Shown: positions 40,229 to 50,008, counted from the first letter of the stretch. The stretch: DNA of 64,000 nt from Variovorax paradoxus (GCF_902712855.1 NZ_LR743507.1:5008001-5072000), one strand, 5' to 3'. The notes: generated by a model from the sequence alone, not told the origin. Translations and numbers: made by a program.

Positions 40229-42082
40229 ATGAACTTTTCGCCCCGCCGACACCGCCTTGCGGCGGCCGCGTCTCTTGCCTTGATCGCCTGTGCGATTCAC
40301 GCACAAACCTCCGATCCCGCAGCCCCCACCAGCCCCGCGCCAGTCATCGAACGCTCCGCGCCGCCGAAGCCGCCGGCCCGCCCGCGCGTGGTGGCCGCCG
40401 CCAAGCCGGCCAGCGAGGCCGACATCGCGCAGCCTTCCGCGCTCACGGCCGACCTGTTCTACGAAATCCTGATGGGCGAGCTGACGACGCGTTCCGGCGA
40501 CCCCGGCTCAGGCTACGCGCTGGTGCTCGATGCTGCACGCCGGTTGCGCGACGGCAAGCTGTTCCAGCGCGCCGTCGAGATCGCGCTGCAATCGCGTTCC
40601 GGCGACGCTGCGCTGGCCGCCGCGCGGGCCTGGCAGGAAACCCTGCCGACGTCGCGCGATGCACGGCGCATCGAACTTCAGATCCTGATCGCCCTGAATC
40701 GCATCAGCGAGACCGTCGAACCGCTGCGCGCCGAAGTGGCGGCAACCTCGCAGGTCGAACGCCCGCTGCTGATGGCGGTGATCGCGCGCAACTATTCGCG
40801 CGCTGCGGACAAGAAGCTCGCGGCCTCGGTGGTCGAGCAAGCGCTGTCGGACGAACTCAAGAGCCCCACGATGGGTGGACTGGCCTGGGCCACCGTGGGA
40901 CGGTTGCGCCTCAATGCGGGCGATGCCTCCGGTGCCCTCGAGGCGGCGCGCAAGGGCCAGGAAGTCGACCCGGCCTCCGACGCGCCCGTGGCGCTGGCGC
41001 TCGAGATGATCGACCCCGGCCAGCCGCTGGCCGAGCCGATCGTCACGCGCTACCTGAACACCAACCCTAAAGCCGCGCCCGACCTGCGCATTGCCTACGC
41101 CCGCGTGCTGGTTGAAAACCGCCGCTACGCCGACGCGACCACGCAGCTGCAGGCCGTGACCTCGTCGCGCCCCGAACTCGCGGAGCCCTGGCTGCTGCTT
41201 GGCAGCCTGCAGATGCAGGCCAAGCAGGACGCCGCCGCCGAGACCTCGATCAAGCGCTTCATCGAGCTGTCGAACAGCCCGAGCAACAAGGACACCGACG
41301 CTGCCGACCGCAAGCGCAGCGTGTCGCAGGCCTACCTGGCGCTCTCGCAGCTGGCGGAACGGCGCAAGGATTACGCGGCTGCCGAGCGCTGGCTCTCGCG
41401 CATCGACGGCGCAGACGAAATGGTTGCCGCGCAGACCCGCCGCGCGGCACTGCTGGCCCGCCAGGGCAAGCTCCCGCAGGCGCGGGAAGTAATCCGCGCT
41501 CTGCCCGAGCGCACTGCGGAAGACAAGAAGCAGAAGTTCCTGGCAGAAGTTCAGTTGCTGCGCGACGCCAAGCAATACCAGGCCGCCTACGACATGCTGG
41601 CGAAAGCCTCTGCGGAATCGCCGGACGACGCCGACCTGGTCTACGACCAGGCCATGGTGGCCGAGAAACTCAACCGCCTCGACGACATGGAGCGGCTGCT
41701 GCGGCGGCTGATTGCGCTGAAGCCCGAGAGCCAGAACGGCTACAACGCGCTCGGCTATTCGTTCGCCGATCGCAAGATCCGGCTCGACGAAGCGCGCACG
41801 CTGATCCAGAAAGCGGTGCAGCTCGCACCCGACGATCCGTTCATTGCCGACAGCCTGGGCTGGGTGGAGTTCCGGCTCGGCAACATGGACGAGGCCATCC
41901 GCATCCTCGAGGCCGCATACAAGACGCGGCCCGATCCGGAAATCGGCGCGCATTTCGGCGAGGTGCTGTGGTCGGCCGGCCAGAAGGATCGCGCCGTCAC
42001 GATCTGGAAGGAAGCGCTCCTGAGCGATGCCGAAAACGAAACCCTGCAGGAAACGCTCAAGCGCCTGCGGGTGAAGCCCTGA
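40229..42082 (+). CDS. Exported tetratricopeptide repeat protein
   Basis: 617 residues. A signal peptide (LAAAASLALIACAIHAQTSD) and an alanine-proline linker are followed by repeated helical pairs, clearest as TPR units near the C-terminus (LINPDDADLVYDQAM-like, then NGYNALGYSFADRKIRLDEA and SLGWVEFRLGNMDEAIRIL). It is probably periplasmic. It is followed one base later by lolB; this TPR-lolB-ispE order is typical of beta-proteobacteria. The partner is unknown. Confidence 0.9.
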   Translation: MNFSPRRHRLAAAASLALIACAIHAQTSDPAAPTSPAPVIERSAPPKPPARPRVVAAAKPASEADIAQPSALTADLFYEILMGELTTRSGDPGSGYALVLDAARRLRDGKLFQRAVEIALQSRSGDAALAAARAWQETLPTSRDARRIELQILIALNRISETVEPLRAEVAATSQVERPLLMAVIARNYSRAADKKLAASVVEQALSDELKSPTMGGLAWATVGRLRLNAGDASGALEAARKGQEVDPASDAPVALALEMIDPGQPLAEPIVTRYLNTNPKAAPDLRIAYARVLVENRRYADATTQLQAVTSSRPELAEPWLLLGSLQMQAKQDAAAETSIKRFIELSNSPSNKDTDAADRKRSVSQAYLALSQLAERRKDYAAAERWLSRIDGADEMVAAQTRRAALLARQGKLPQAREVIRALPERTAEDKKQKFLAEVQLLRDAKQYQAAYDMLAKASAESPDDADLVYDQAMVAEKLNRLDDMERLLRRLIALKPESQNGYNALGYSFADRKIRLDEARTLIQKAVQLAPDDPFIADSLGWVEFRLGNMDEAIRILEAAYKTRPDPEIGAHFGEVLWSAGQKDRAVTIWKEALLSDAENETLQETLKRLRVKP

Positions 42083-42083
42083 C

Positions 42084-42596
42084 ATGACGCGGGTCGACCA
42101 GGGTCGCCGCACGCTGCTGGCAGCGGGCGGCGCGGCTGTTCTTTTGATAGCGGGCTGTGCGCAGTTCTCGGGCGGTTCGTCTGCGCCCCCCGCCCGCTCG
42201 GACAGCTGGAGCGGGCGAATGTCGCTTCGCATCGAGAGCGAACCGGTGCAGACCTTCGCGGCGCTGTTCGAGCTTCGCGGCTCGGCCGAGGCCGGTGACC
42301 TCACCTTGACCACCCCCATCGGCAGCACGCTTGCGCAACTGCACTGGGCGCCGGGCGAGGCGTTGCTGAAGGATGGCAATCACACCCGCCGCTTCGATTC
42401 GGTCGATGCATTGATCGAAGCTGCCACGGGCGCGGCCATTCCGGTGGGCGCGCTGTTCGGCTGGCTCGCGGGCCGCAGCGACCCTGTGCCCGGCTGGAAG
42501 CCCGATCTGGCGCAGCTCGGCAATGGCCGTCTGCAGGCCGTGCGCGAATCGCCGAACCCGCGCGCAGATCTGCGCATCGTGTTCGAGCGGTCATGA
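42084..42596 (+). CDS. lolB: Outer membrane lipoprotein insertion protein LolB
   Basis: 170 residues with lipobox LIAGCAQ after a signal (LLAAGGAAVLLIAGC). The mature part has SWSGRMSLRIE, FAALFELRGSAEAGDLTLTT and IGSTLAQLHW, the LolB core. It receives lipoproteins from LolA and inserts them in the outer membrane. It overlaps the ispE start. Confidence 0.88.
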   Translation: MTRVDQGRRTLLAAGGAAVLLIAGCAQFSGGSSAPPARSDSWSGRMSLRIESEPVQTFAALFELRGSAEAGDLTLTTPIGSTLAQLHWAPGEALLKDGNHTRRFDSVDALIEAATGAAIPVGALFGWLAGRSDPVPGWKPDLAQLGNGRLQAVRESPNPRADLRIVFERS

Positions 42597-43489
42597 AGGC
42601 GCTCTACGACCTTCCCGCGCCGGCCAAGCTCAACCTCTTCCTTCACATCACCGGCCGGCGCGACGACGGCTACCACCTGCTGCAGTCGGTGTTCATGCTG
42701 ATCGACTGGTGCGACACGCTGCACGTCGAACTGCGCCGCGACGGCCAGTTGAGCCGTGAGGACCTCACGACGGAATTGCCCGCGGACGACCTCGTGTTGC
42801 GCGCGGCGCGAGCACTGCAGGCGCACGCCGCTCCCGGGCAAGGTGCACACATCGGCGTGGCGAAGCATGTCCCCTCGCAGGCAGGCATGGGCGGCGGCTC
42901 TTCGGACGCCGCAACATGCCTGCTCGCGCTCAATCGCCTCTGGGGACTGAACCTGCCGCTCTCGCGGCTCGCGCACATCGGGCTGAAGCTGGGTGCCGAT
43001 GTCCCTTTTTTCCTCGGTGGTCGAAATGCATGGGTCGAAGGCGTCGGAGAGCTGCTGACGCCGGTTACACTCCCTCCCGCGCACTTCGCAGTGGTCAAAC
43101 CTCCCGAGGGACTCGATACCCGACTAATTTTTTCAGCAACGGATCTGCAACGCGCTACTCCTGTTGCTATAATCTCAGGCTTTGCTGCAGATAGCGAATC
43201 GCTAGAAGCGACAAACCTGAAAAGCTCGGTTTTGAGTGACTCGGTTTTCGATTTCGGCCACAACGACCTGCAGCCGGTTGCACAGCGACTTTGTCCCGGA
43301 GTCACCGAAGCCATCGAATGGCTCGGCGCGTTGGGATTGAAGGCACGAATGACCGGCTCCGGAAGTTCGGTATTCGCGAAGTTGCCGCAAGCGCCGCATG
43401 AAGCGGAACTGCCGGAAGCCCCCGATGGCTGGCAGGTTCGTCATTGCAGCAACCTGGAAACTCATCCGCTGTGCGGTTGGGCAACCTGA
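42593..43489 (+). CDS. ispE: 4-diphosphocytidyl-2-C-methyl-D-erythritol kinase IspE
   Basis: 298 residues. PAPAKLNLFLHITGRRDDGY (active-site Lys and sugar-site motif) and VPSQAGMGGGSSDAATCLLA (ATP-binding GHMP motif), then LGADVPFFLGGRNAW and MTGSGSSVF. It phosphorylates an MEP-pathway intermediate of isoprenoid synthesis. It starts at the ATGA overlap with lolB. Confidence 0.96.
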   Translation: MKALYDLPAPAKLNLFLHITGRRDDGYHLLQSVFMLIDWCDTLHVELRRDGQLSREDLTTELPADDLVLRAARALQAHAAPGQGAHIGVAKHVPSQAGMGGGSSDAATCLLALNRLWGLNLPLSRLAHIGLKLGADVPFFLGGRNAWVEGVGELLTPVTLPPAHFAVVKPPEGLDTRLIFSATDLQRATPVAIISGFAADSESLEATNLKSSVLSDSVFDFGHNDLQPVAQRLCPGVTEAIEWLGALGLKARMTGSGSSVFAKLPQAPHEAELPEAPDGWQVRHCSNLETHPLCGWAT

Positions 43490-43559
43490 AGATAATCGGA
43501 TCGTTCATGCGGTTCGATGCGACATATATCGGTTGGTGGCGAAAGCCGTCGACCCGTGT

Positions 43560-43636
43560 AGGGGAGTCGCCAAGCTGGTTAAGGCACTGGATTTTGATTC
43601 CAGCATGCAAAGGTTCGAATCCTTTCTCCCCTGCCA
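43560..43636 (+). tRNA. tRNA-Gln(UUG)
   Basis: 77 nt with encoded CCA. Acceptor AGGGGAG pairs with CTCCCCT, anticodon loop TTTTGAT gives TTG, and the T-arm is AAAGGTTCGAATCCTTT. It lies between ispE and prs, as in many beta-proteobacteria. Confidence 0.95.
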
Positions 43637-43647
43637 AATCTTCAGAG

Positions 43648-43669
43648 ACTGCGGCCCAACGGCCGCAGT
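43648..43669 (+). terminator. Terminator after tRNA-Gln
   Basis: ACTGCGGCC (43648-43656) pairs with GGCCGCAGT (43661-43669) around CAAC, followed by TCTTC. The T run is weak, but the perfect nine-base stem supports termination before prs. Confidence 0.6.
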
Positions 43670-43777
43670 TCTTCATTTGCAGCCCACCCGCTGCAATAAT
43701 CGGCGGCCCACCGGTCGCTATGCATCACAAACCTTTTGGCGGCTTCCTAAGCCAACTTGCACTGCCGGGACGCGCTC

Positions 43778-44752
43778 ATGCAGGCTAATCACCCTGACTT
43801 CATGGTTTTCACCGGCAATGCCAATCCCGGCCTTGCTGCAGAAATCGCGCAGAACCTCGGCACCTCGCTGGGCGCCGCCCGCGTCGGCCGCTTCTCCGAC
43901 GGCGAAGTCACCGTCGAGATCAACCAGAACGTGCGTGCGCGTGACGTGTTCGTTGTTCAGTCGACCTGCGCGCCGACCAACGAAAACCTGATGGAACTGC
44001 TGATCATGGTCGACGCGCTCAAGCGCGCTTCGGCCGAACGCATCAGCGCCGTGATCCCCTATTTCGGCTATGCCCGCCAGGACCGCCGTCCACGTTCGAG
44101 CCGCGTGCCGATCTCGGCGAAGGTCGTGGCCAACCTGCTGGAAACCGTCGGCGTCGAGCGCGTGCTCACGATGGACCTGCACGCCGACCAGATTCAGGGC
44201 TTCTTCGACATTCCGGTCGACAACATCTACGCCTCGCCCGTGCTGCTCGGCGACCTGCGCGCCAAGAACTACGAAGACCTGATCGTGGTCTCGCCCGACG
44301 TGGGCGGCGTGGTCCGTGCCCGCGCGCTGGCCAAGCAACTGAATTGCGATCTCGCCATCATCGACAAGCGCCGCCCGAAGGCCAACGTCAGCGAAGTCAT
44401 GAACGTGATCGGCGAGATCGACGGCCGCAACTGCGTGATCATGGACGACATGATCGACACCGCCGGCACCCTGGTCAAGGCTGCCGAGGTGCTGAAGGAA
44501 CGCGGCGCCAAGAGCGTCTACGCCTATTGCACGCACCCGATCTTCTCGGGACCGGCCATCGAGCGCATCACCAAGGGCACGGCACTCGACGAAGTCGTCG
44601 TGACCAACACCATTCCCCTTTCCGACGGCGCGAATGCCTGCGGAAAGATCCGCCAGCTCTCCGTGGCACCGCTGATCGCCGAAACGATCCAGCGCATTGC
44701 CAAGGGCGAGTCGGTGATGAGTTTGTTCTCGGACCAAGACAACCTGTTCTGA
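43778..44752 (+). CDS. prs: Ribose-phosphate pyrophosphokinase
   Basis: 324 residues from ATG 43778. FTGNANPGLAAEIAQNLGTS, FVVQSTCAPTNENLMELLIM, and RQDRRPRSSRVPISAKVVAN hold the conserved PRPP synthase residues, and VIMDDMIDTAGTLVKAAEVL is the PRPP-binding loop. It makes PRPP for nucleotides, His and Trp. A terminator hairpin follows before rplY. Confidence 0.97.
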   Translation: MQANHPDFMVFTGNANPGLAAEIAQNLGTSLGAARVGRFSDGEVTVEINQNVRARDVFVVQSTCAPTNENLMELLIMVDALKRASAERISAVIPYFGYARQDRRPRSSRVPISAKVVANLLETVGVERVLTMDLHADQIQGFFDIPVDNIYASPVLLGDLRAKNYEDLIVVSPDVGGVVRARALAKQLNCDLAIIDKRRPKANVSEVMNVIGEIDGRNCVIMDDMIDTAGTLVKAAEVLKERGAKSVYAYCTHPIFSGPAIERITKGTALDEVVVTNTIPLSDGANACGKIRQLSVAPLIAETIQRIAKGESVMSLFSDQDNLF

Positions 44753-44768
44753 CCCGAGGCGAAGAGCG

Positions 44769-44796
44769 GGCTTCCTCTTACTGAGGAAGCCTTTTT
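44769..44796 (+). terminator. Terminator between prs and rplY
   Basis: GGCTTCCTC (44769-44777) pairs with GAGGAAGCC (44783-44791), loop TTACT, followed by five Ts. It ends the prs transcript or attenuates transcription into rplY. Confidence 0.85.
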
Positions 44797-44842
44797 GAAC
44801 CGGAGTCGCACTGGTCGCGGTGGACTCTCACAGGAGCTAGAT

Positions 44843-45523
44843 ATGAAATTCGTCGCTTTTGAGCGCGCAAAGCAGGGCACGGGTGCGAGCCGCCGTCTCC
44901 GCATCTCGGGCAAGACCCCTGGCATCGTCTACGGTGGCGACACCCAGCCGCAACTGATCGAAATCGATCACAACGCACTGTGGCACGCCCTGAAGAAGGA
45001 AGCCTTCCATTCGACCGTGCTCGAAATGGAACTGGCCGGCGCTGTCAGCAAGGTTCTGCTGCGTGACGTGCAATACCACCCGTTCCGCCAGCTGGTGCAA
45101 CACATCGACTTCCAACGTGTCGATGCCAAGACCCGCATGACCATGAAGGTGCCGCTGCACTTCAAGGGCGAGGAAGAGTCCGATGCCGTCAAGCTCGAAC
45201 ACAACCTGGTCAACCACGTCACGACCGAACTGGAAGTGAACTGCCTGCCCTCCGAACTGCCTGAGTTCATCGAAGTGGACCTGTCGGGCCTGAAGAAGAA
45301 CGGCACCGTCACGCTGAAGGACATCAAGCTGCCGCGCGGCGTGAAGTGGGTCAGCCACGGCAAGGTGAACCCGGTGCTGGCTTCGGCCGTCGCTCCGGCT
45401 GCCGAAGAAGTCGAAGCGCCCGCCGAAGGCGCAGCTGCTGCCGATGCAGCGGCAGCTCCGGCCGGCAAGGGTGGCAAGGCTCCGGCCGCCAAGACCCCCG
45501 CTGCCAAGACTGCCAAGAAGTAA
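44843..45523 (+). CDS. rplY: 50S ribosomal protein L25/CTC
   Basis: 226 residues from ATG 44843, preceded by CAGGAGC. MKFVAFERAKQGTGASRRLR and PGIVYGGDTQPQLIEIDHNA begin the L25 domain that binds 5S rRNA, and EFIEVDLSGLKKNGTVTLKD falls in the C-terminal TL5 half. A 40-residue alanine-proline-lysine tail ends the protein. A hairpin terminator follows at 45549. Confidence 0.95.
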   Translation: MKFVAFERAKQGTGASRRLRISGKTPGIVYGGDTQPQLIEIDHNALWHALKKEAFHSTVLEMELAGAVSKVLLRDVQYHPFRQLVQHIDFQRVDAKTRMTMKVPLHFKGEEESDAVKLEHNLVNHVTTELEVNCLPSELPEFIEVDLSGLKKNGTVTLKDIKLPRGVKWVSHGKVNPVLASAVAPAAEEVEAPAEGAAAADAAAAPAGKGGKAPAAKTPAAKTAKK

Positions 45524-45548
45524 TCAACTTCCTGCGTCCGTCGACACC

Positions 45549-45572
45549 AAGGCCCGCCCCGTGCGGGCCTTT
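45549..45572 (+). terminator. Terminator after rplY
   Basis: AAGGCCCGC pairs with GCGGGCCTT around CCCGT and is followed by TTGCTTTT. It separates rplY from pth; the T run is interrupted by a G, so efficiency may be moderate. Confidence 0.75.
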
Positions 45573-45602
45573 TGCTTTTGGCGGACGGGATAATCCACAA
45601 CC

Positions 45603-46235
45603 ATGATCAAGCTGTTCGTCGGCCTCGGAAACCCGGGCCCAGAGTACGAAGCCACGCGCCACAACGCGGGCTTCTGGTGGATCGATGCCCTCGCGCGCGA
45701 CTGGAAACTCAACCTCGTTCCCGAGCGCAGCTATCACGGCCTCGCGGCGCGCGCGAGCATCGGCGGCCAGAGCATCTGGCTGCTGGAGCCGCAGACCTTC
45801 ATGAACCTGTCGGGCAAGTCGGTCGGCGCCCTTGCCCGCTTCTTCAAGATCGCGCCGGAGGAGATCCTCGTGGTGCACGACGAGCTCGACGTGGTCCCGG
45901 GCCAGGCCAAGCTCAAGTTCGGCGGCAGCCACGCCGGCCACAACGGACTGCGCGACATCCATGCGCAGCTCGGCACTGGCGACTACTGGCGCCTGCGCCT
46001 CGGCATCGGGCACCCCGGCGTGAAGTCGGAGGTCGTCAACTGGGTGCTGAAGAAGCCGCTCAAGGAGCAACGTGAAGCGATCGAAGACGCCGTCGTCCGC
46101 ACGCTCCATGCCGTGCCCGCGCTGATCGCGGGCGAGATGGAAAAAGCGACGCTGCTGATTCACACGAGCAAACCGCCCCGGCCCAAGCCGCCGCGGCGGG
46201 AGCCCGGCGACGGGGGCACGCCTGCCGCCACCTAG
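45603..46235 (+). CDS. pth: Peptidyl-tRNA hydrolase
   Basis: 210 residues. The start IKLFVGLGNPGPEYEATRHN holds the catalytic histidine region, followed by PQTFMNLSGKSVGAL, VHDELDVVPGQAKLK and HAGHNGLRDIHAQLG. It recycles peptidyl-tRNA released by stalled ribosomes. It follows rplY and its terminator, the usual gene order. Confidence 0.96.
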   Translation: MIKLFVGLGNPGPEYEATRHNAGFWWIDALARDWKLNLVPERSYHGLAARASIGGQSIWLLEPQTFMNLSGKSVGALARFFKIAPEEILVVHDELDVVPGQAKLKFGGSHAGHNGLRDIHAQLGTGDYWRLRLGIGHPGVKSEVVNWVLKKPLKEQREAIEDAVVRTLHAVPALIAGEMEKATLLIHTSKPPRPKPPRREPGDGGTPAAT

Positions 46236-46271
46236 CCGGCCACCGGAGTGCAGGGAGGGAGAGAACTAAAA

Positions 46272-46775
46272 ATGAAGAGAGAACGTAGAAGAAGCAAAGC
46301 AACGAAGGCCAGCATCACCTCCGTTGCTTTGTTTTTTGTAGCGACAGGCGCTTTTTCCACTGGCGCTTCAGCGCAGGAAGGCTCGCAGACATGGCGCTGC
46401 GGCAACACCTATTCCGACCGGCCATGCGAGGGCGGCAAGACGGTGAAGGTGGAAGACCACCGCAGCGACGAGGACCGCCGCTCGGCCGATGCCGGCACCC
46501 GAAGCGCCAGATCGAACGCCGACCAACTGGAGCGCAGCCGCCTGTCTCTGGAGAAGGCGGCCTACGAGCGCGACAGCCGAGCCGCCCGAGAAGCCCGGAG
46601 TGCCGCGCAAGCCGAACGGCGTCTCGCTGTGGCCGAGCAAAGGGAGCGCGATCGCGCCGCAAAGGTCGCACGCAAGCCGCGCAAGTCGAGCATGAGCTTC
46701 AGCGGCGCGCCGCGCGACAACACGGCCGGCGATGCGCCACAACGCGAGAAGAAGAAACGCAAGTCGGATGAATGA
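46272..46775 (+). CDS. Exported DUF4124-like protein
   Basis: 167 residues with signal peptide (ASITSVALFFVATGAFSTGA). The mature start has two cysteines in the DUF4124-like context WRCGNTYSDRPCEGGKTV and is followed by a long, charged alpha-helical region (RAAREARSAAQAERRLAVAE). Such small secreted proteins are common in beta-proteobacteria; their function is unknown. The upstream in-frame ATG (46248) gives a less suitable signal. Confidence 0.75.
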   Translation: MKRERRRSKATKASITSVALFFVATGAFSTGASAQEGSQTWRCGNTYSDRPCEGGKTVKVEDHRSDEDRRSADAGTRSARSNADQLERSRLSLEKAAYERDSRAAREARSAAQAERRLAVAEQRERDRAAKVARKPRKSSMSFSGAPRDNTAGDAPQREKKKRKSDE

Positions 46776-46808
46776 GTCCGACGAGGGCCAGACGCCCGAA
46801 GGCCTCGG

Positions 46809-47072
46809 CTAGGCGGAGGTCACCTTGATCGCCGTGAGGCGCTGGTACTTCTGCATCAGCGTCTCGCGGCTTTCCACATGCTCCGGATTCACGGGGATGC
46901 AGGCCACCGGACAAATCTGCACGCACTGCGGCTCGTCGAAATGACCGACGCATTCGGTGCACTTGTGCGGGTCGATCTCGTAATAGGCCTCGCCCATGTA
47001 GATCGCATCGTTCGGGCACTCGGGCTCGCAGACATCGCAGTTGACGCATTCGTCGGTGATCATGAGGGCCAT
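46809..47072 (-). CDS. YfhL-like 2[4Fe-4S] ferredoxin
   Basis: 87 residues from ATG 47072 (MALMITDECVNCDVCEPECP). It has CVNCDVCEPECPNDAI and KCTECVGHFDEPQCVQICP, which give the two cysteine sets of a bacterial-type ferredoxin with a YfhL-like insert between clusters. It carries electrons to iron-sulfur enzymes. The longer frame from 47150 would add an unlikely leader. It is divergent from the ABC permease. Confidence 0.92.
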   Translation of the reverse strand: MALMITDECVNCDVCEPECPNDAIYMGEAYYEIDPHKCTECVGHFDEPQCVQICPVACIPVNPEHVESRETLMQKYQRLTAIKVTSA

Positions 47073-47176
47073 GCCACCGATTATCGCGGGGCACGACGGC
47101 CGGGTGGCGCCTGAATGACAAAGGCCACATTCCCGGCACACTTGTTGCACGAGTCAGTTATGCTGCGCCCCGCCCC

Positions 47177-48127
47177 ATGAGTCTGTTCCTAATAAAGCGC
47201 CTTGCCACGCTGATCGGCACCTTGATCGGCGCCTCGGTCATCGTCTTCCTCGTCCTGGAGATCCTGCCCGGCAATGCCGCGCAGATGCTCATGGGCCCCG
47301 ACGCCTCGCCCGAGGCCGTGGCGGCGCTGGCCACCAAGCTCGGCCTCGACCTGCCCGCCTGGACGCGCTACTGGCACTGGATCGGCGGCCTGCTCACCGG
47401 CAACCTCGGCGACAGCTACGCCTACAGCTCCCCGGTGCTCGACCTGATCCTGGAGCGCCTCGCGCTCACCGTACCCCTGGCCATGATGGCGATGGCGCTC
47501 ACCGTCGTCATCGCGCTGCTGGTCGGCGTGACGGCCGCGGCGCGCCACAACAAGCTCGGCGACGTCGGGCTGATGGGCATGGCCCAGGTCGGCATCGCCA
47601 TTCCGAACTTCTGGTTCGCGATCCTTCTGATCCTGGTGTTCTCGGTGCAGCTGCAGTGGTTCTCCGCCGGCGGCTTCGAGGGCTGGGGCGACGGCGTCTT
47701 CGCGGGCATCAAGTCGCTGCTGCTGCCGGCCCTGTCGCTGGCCGTGGTGCAGGCCGCGATCCTCGCGCGCATCACGCGCTCGGCGGTGCTCGAGGTGATG
47801 CGCGAGGACTTCGTTCGCACCGCGCGCGCCAAGGGCGTGTCGCAGCGCATGGTGCTGTGGACCCACGTGCTGCGCAACGCGATGATCCCGGTCATCACGG
47901 TCATGGGCATGCAGTTCTCCGAGCTGCTGGCCGGCACCATCGTGGTGGAGAACGTGTTCTACCTGCCGGGGCTGGGCCGCCTCATCTTCCAGGCCATCAG
48001 CAACCGCGACCTGATCGTGGTGCGCAACTGCGTGATGCTGCTGGCGGCCATGGTGGTCATCGTGAACTTCGTGGTCGACGTGCTGTATGCCGTGATCGAC
48101 CCGCGCATCAAGGCCAGCGACATATGA
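47177..48127 (+). CDS. Peptide-type ABC transporter permease 1
   Basis: 316 residues with six predicted membrane segments; the first is LIGTLIGASVIVFLVLEILP. The EAA-loop region (ARAKGVSQRMVLWTHVLRNA) and VVENVFYLPGLGRLIFQAI are typical of DppB/OppB permeases. It forms a heterodimer with permease 2, whose start overlaps its stop. The substrate is probably a di- or oligopeptide or similar small amide. Confidence 0.93.
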   Translation: MSLFLIKRLATLIGTLIGASVIVFLVLEILPGNAAQMLMGPDASPEAVAALATKLGLDLPAWTRYWHWIGGLLTGNLGDSYAYSSPVLDLILERLALTVPLAMMAMALTVVIALLVGVTAAARHNKLGDVGLMGMAQVGIAIPNFWFAILLILVFSVQLQWFSAGGFEGWGDGVFAGIKSLLLPALSLAVVQAAILARITRSAVLEVMREDFVRTARAKGVSQRMVLWTHVLRNAMIPVITVMGMQFSELLAGTIVVENVFYLPGLGRLIFQAISNRDLIVVRNCVMLLAAMVVIVNFVVDVLYAVIDPRIKASDI

Positions 48128-48999
48128 GCACCGTGACCGCCCCGAGCGCGGCCGCGCTCAAGGTGCCGGGCTTCTGGCGCCGCGCACTGCACCACCGCAG
48201 CTTCGTGCTGGGCGGCGTGCTGACGCTGCTCCTGCTGCTGGCCGCCGGCATCTCGCTGGTGTGGACGCCGTGGTCGCCCTACGACATGGACATGGCCAAC
48301 AAGCTCAAGCCGCCGACCGGCTCGCACTGGCTGGGCACCGACACCTATGGCCGCGACGTGGCGTCGCTGCTGCTCGTGGGCGCGCGCGCATCGATCTTGG
48401 TGGGCGTGATCGCCGTGGGCATCGGCCTCGTGGTGGGCACCGCGCTGGGCCTGCTGGCCGCCGCCAGGCGCGGCTGGGTCGAGGAAGCCATCATGCGGCT
48501 CACCGACTTCTCGCTGGCGTTCCCCGCGATCCTCAGCGCGATCATGATGACCGCCGTGTTCGGCGCCGGCATCGTCAACGCGATCATCGCCATCGGCATC
48601 TACAACATCCCGACCTTCGCACGCATCACGCGCGCGTCGGCGAATGCGATCTGGTCGCGCGAGTACGTGACCGCCGCGCGCGCCTGCGGCAAGGGTTCGT
48701 TCGCCATCACCATGCAGCACGTGCTGCCGAACATCTCGGCGGTGCTGATCGTGCAGATCACCATCCGCTTCGCCATCGCCATCCTGGCCGAGGCCGCCCT
48801 CTCCTACCTTGGCCTAGGCACGCAGCCGCCGCAACCCTCGTGGGGCCGCATGCTCAGCGAGGCGCAGACGATGATGTTCCAGTCGCCGCTGCTCGCGGTG
48901 TTCCCCGGCATGGCCATCGCCTTCGCGGTGCTCGGGCTGAACCTGCTGGGCGACGGCCTGCGCGACCTGCTCGATCCACGGCTGGCGCGCGCCAGGTGA
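48124..48999 (+). CDS. Peptide-type ABC transporter permease 2
   Basis: 291 residues in the DppC/OppC class: an N-terminal amphipathic segment (LTLLLLLAAGISLVWTPWSP), HWLGTDTYGRDVASLLLVGA and RITRASANAIWSREYVTAAR at the coupling loop. The start overlaps the previous stop as ATGA. Together with permease 1 it makes the channel of the transporter. Confidence 0.93.
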   Translation: MSTVTAPSAAALKVPGFWRRALHHRSFVLGGVLTLLLLLAAGISLVWTPWSPYDMDMANKLKPPTGSHWLGTDTYGRDVASLLLVGARASILVGVIAVGIGLVVGTALGLLAAARRGWVEEAIMRLTDFSLAFPAILSAIMMTAVFGAGIVNAIIAIGIYNIPTFARITRASANAIWSREYVTAARACGKGSFAITMQHVLPNISAVLIVQITIRFAIAILAEAALSYLGLGTQPPQPSWGRMLSEAQTMMFQSPLLAVFPGMAIAFAVLGLNLLGDGLRDLLDPRLARAR

Positions 49000-49018
49000 A
49001 GCGAGGTACGTAAGCAAG

Positions 49019-50004
49019 ATGCCACTCCTCCAGGTCAAGGACCTCCACATCCAGCTGCAGACGCAACGCGGCCCCGCCGAAGCGGTGCGCGGCATCGACT
49101 TCACGCTCGAGCGCGGCGAAACGCTGGGCATCGTCGGCGAATCGGGCTGCGGCAAGTCGATCACCGTGATGTCGCTGATGGGTCTGCTGCCCTCGACCGC
49201 GAAGGTCACCGGCAGCATCATGTTCGACGGCACCGAGCTGGTGGGCCGCGACGAGAAGTCGATGTGCCAGATCCGCGGAAACCGCATCGGCATGATCTTC
49301 CAGGAGCCGATGACGGCGCTGAACCCGGTGCATACCATCGCGCGCCAGGTGGGCGAGCCGCTGCGGCTGCACCGCGGCTTGTCGAAGGCCGACGCGCGCA
49401 AGGAAGTGCTCGCGCTGCTCGAGCGCGTGGGCATTCCCGACGCGGCCTCGCGGCTCGACGCGTATCCGCACCAGTTCTCCGGCGGCCAGCGCCAACGCAT
49501 CGGCATCGCGATGGCGCTCGCCTGCGGTCCCGACCTGCTGATCGCCGACGAACCCACCACCGCGCTCGACGTCACGATCCAGAAGCAGATCCTCGAGCTC
49601 ATCCAGAGCCTCGTCGCCGAGCGCGGCATGGCGCTGATCCTGATCTCGCACGACCTCGGCGTGATCGCGCAGACGGTCTCGAAGATGCTCGTGATGTATG
49701 GCGGCAGCGTGGTCGAGAGCGGCCCGACAGAGGCGGTGTTCGCGCGCCGCGCGCACCCCTACACCCAGGGCCTGTTCGCCGCGCGCCCCGCCATCGGCGC
49801 ACCGCGCGGGCTGCGCTTGGCCACCATCAAGGGCAGCGTGCCCGAACTGGTCGACCTGCCGCCCGGTTGCCCGTTCGCAGGCCGCTGCAGCTACACCGTC
49901 GACGCCTGCAGGACCACGAAGCCGCCGGCCACGATGCTGCCGCACGACCATGCGGTGCGCTGCATCAGGCTCGATGAGATCGCAGCGCAAGAGGCTGTCG
50001 CACC

Positions 50005-50008
<4 letters not shown>
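49019..50008 (+). CDS. ABC transporter ATP-binding protein, DppD-like
   Basis: 329 residues. Walker A (GESGCGKSITV), ABC signature (FSGGQRQRIGI) and Walker B (LLIADEPTTALDV) are complete, and RCSYTVDACRT in the C-terminus is the extension found in OppD/DppD. It pairs with the DppF-like gene. It ends in a four-base overlap with that gene. Confidence 0.95.

Noticed and set aside
47189..49990. Long minus-strand frames opposite the transporter genes
   Set aside because: Arginine-histidine-rich shadows caused by GC-rich third codon positions; the plus-strand genes carry complete family motifs.
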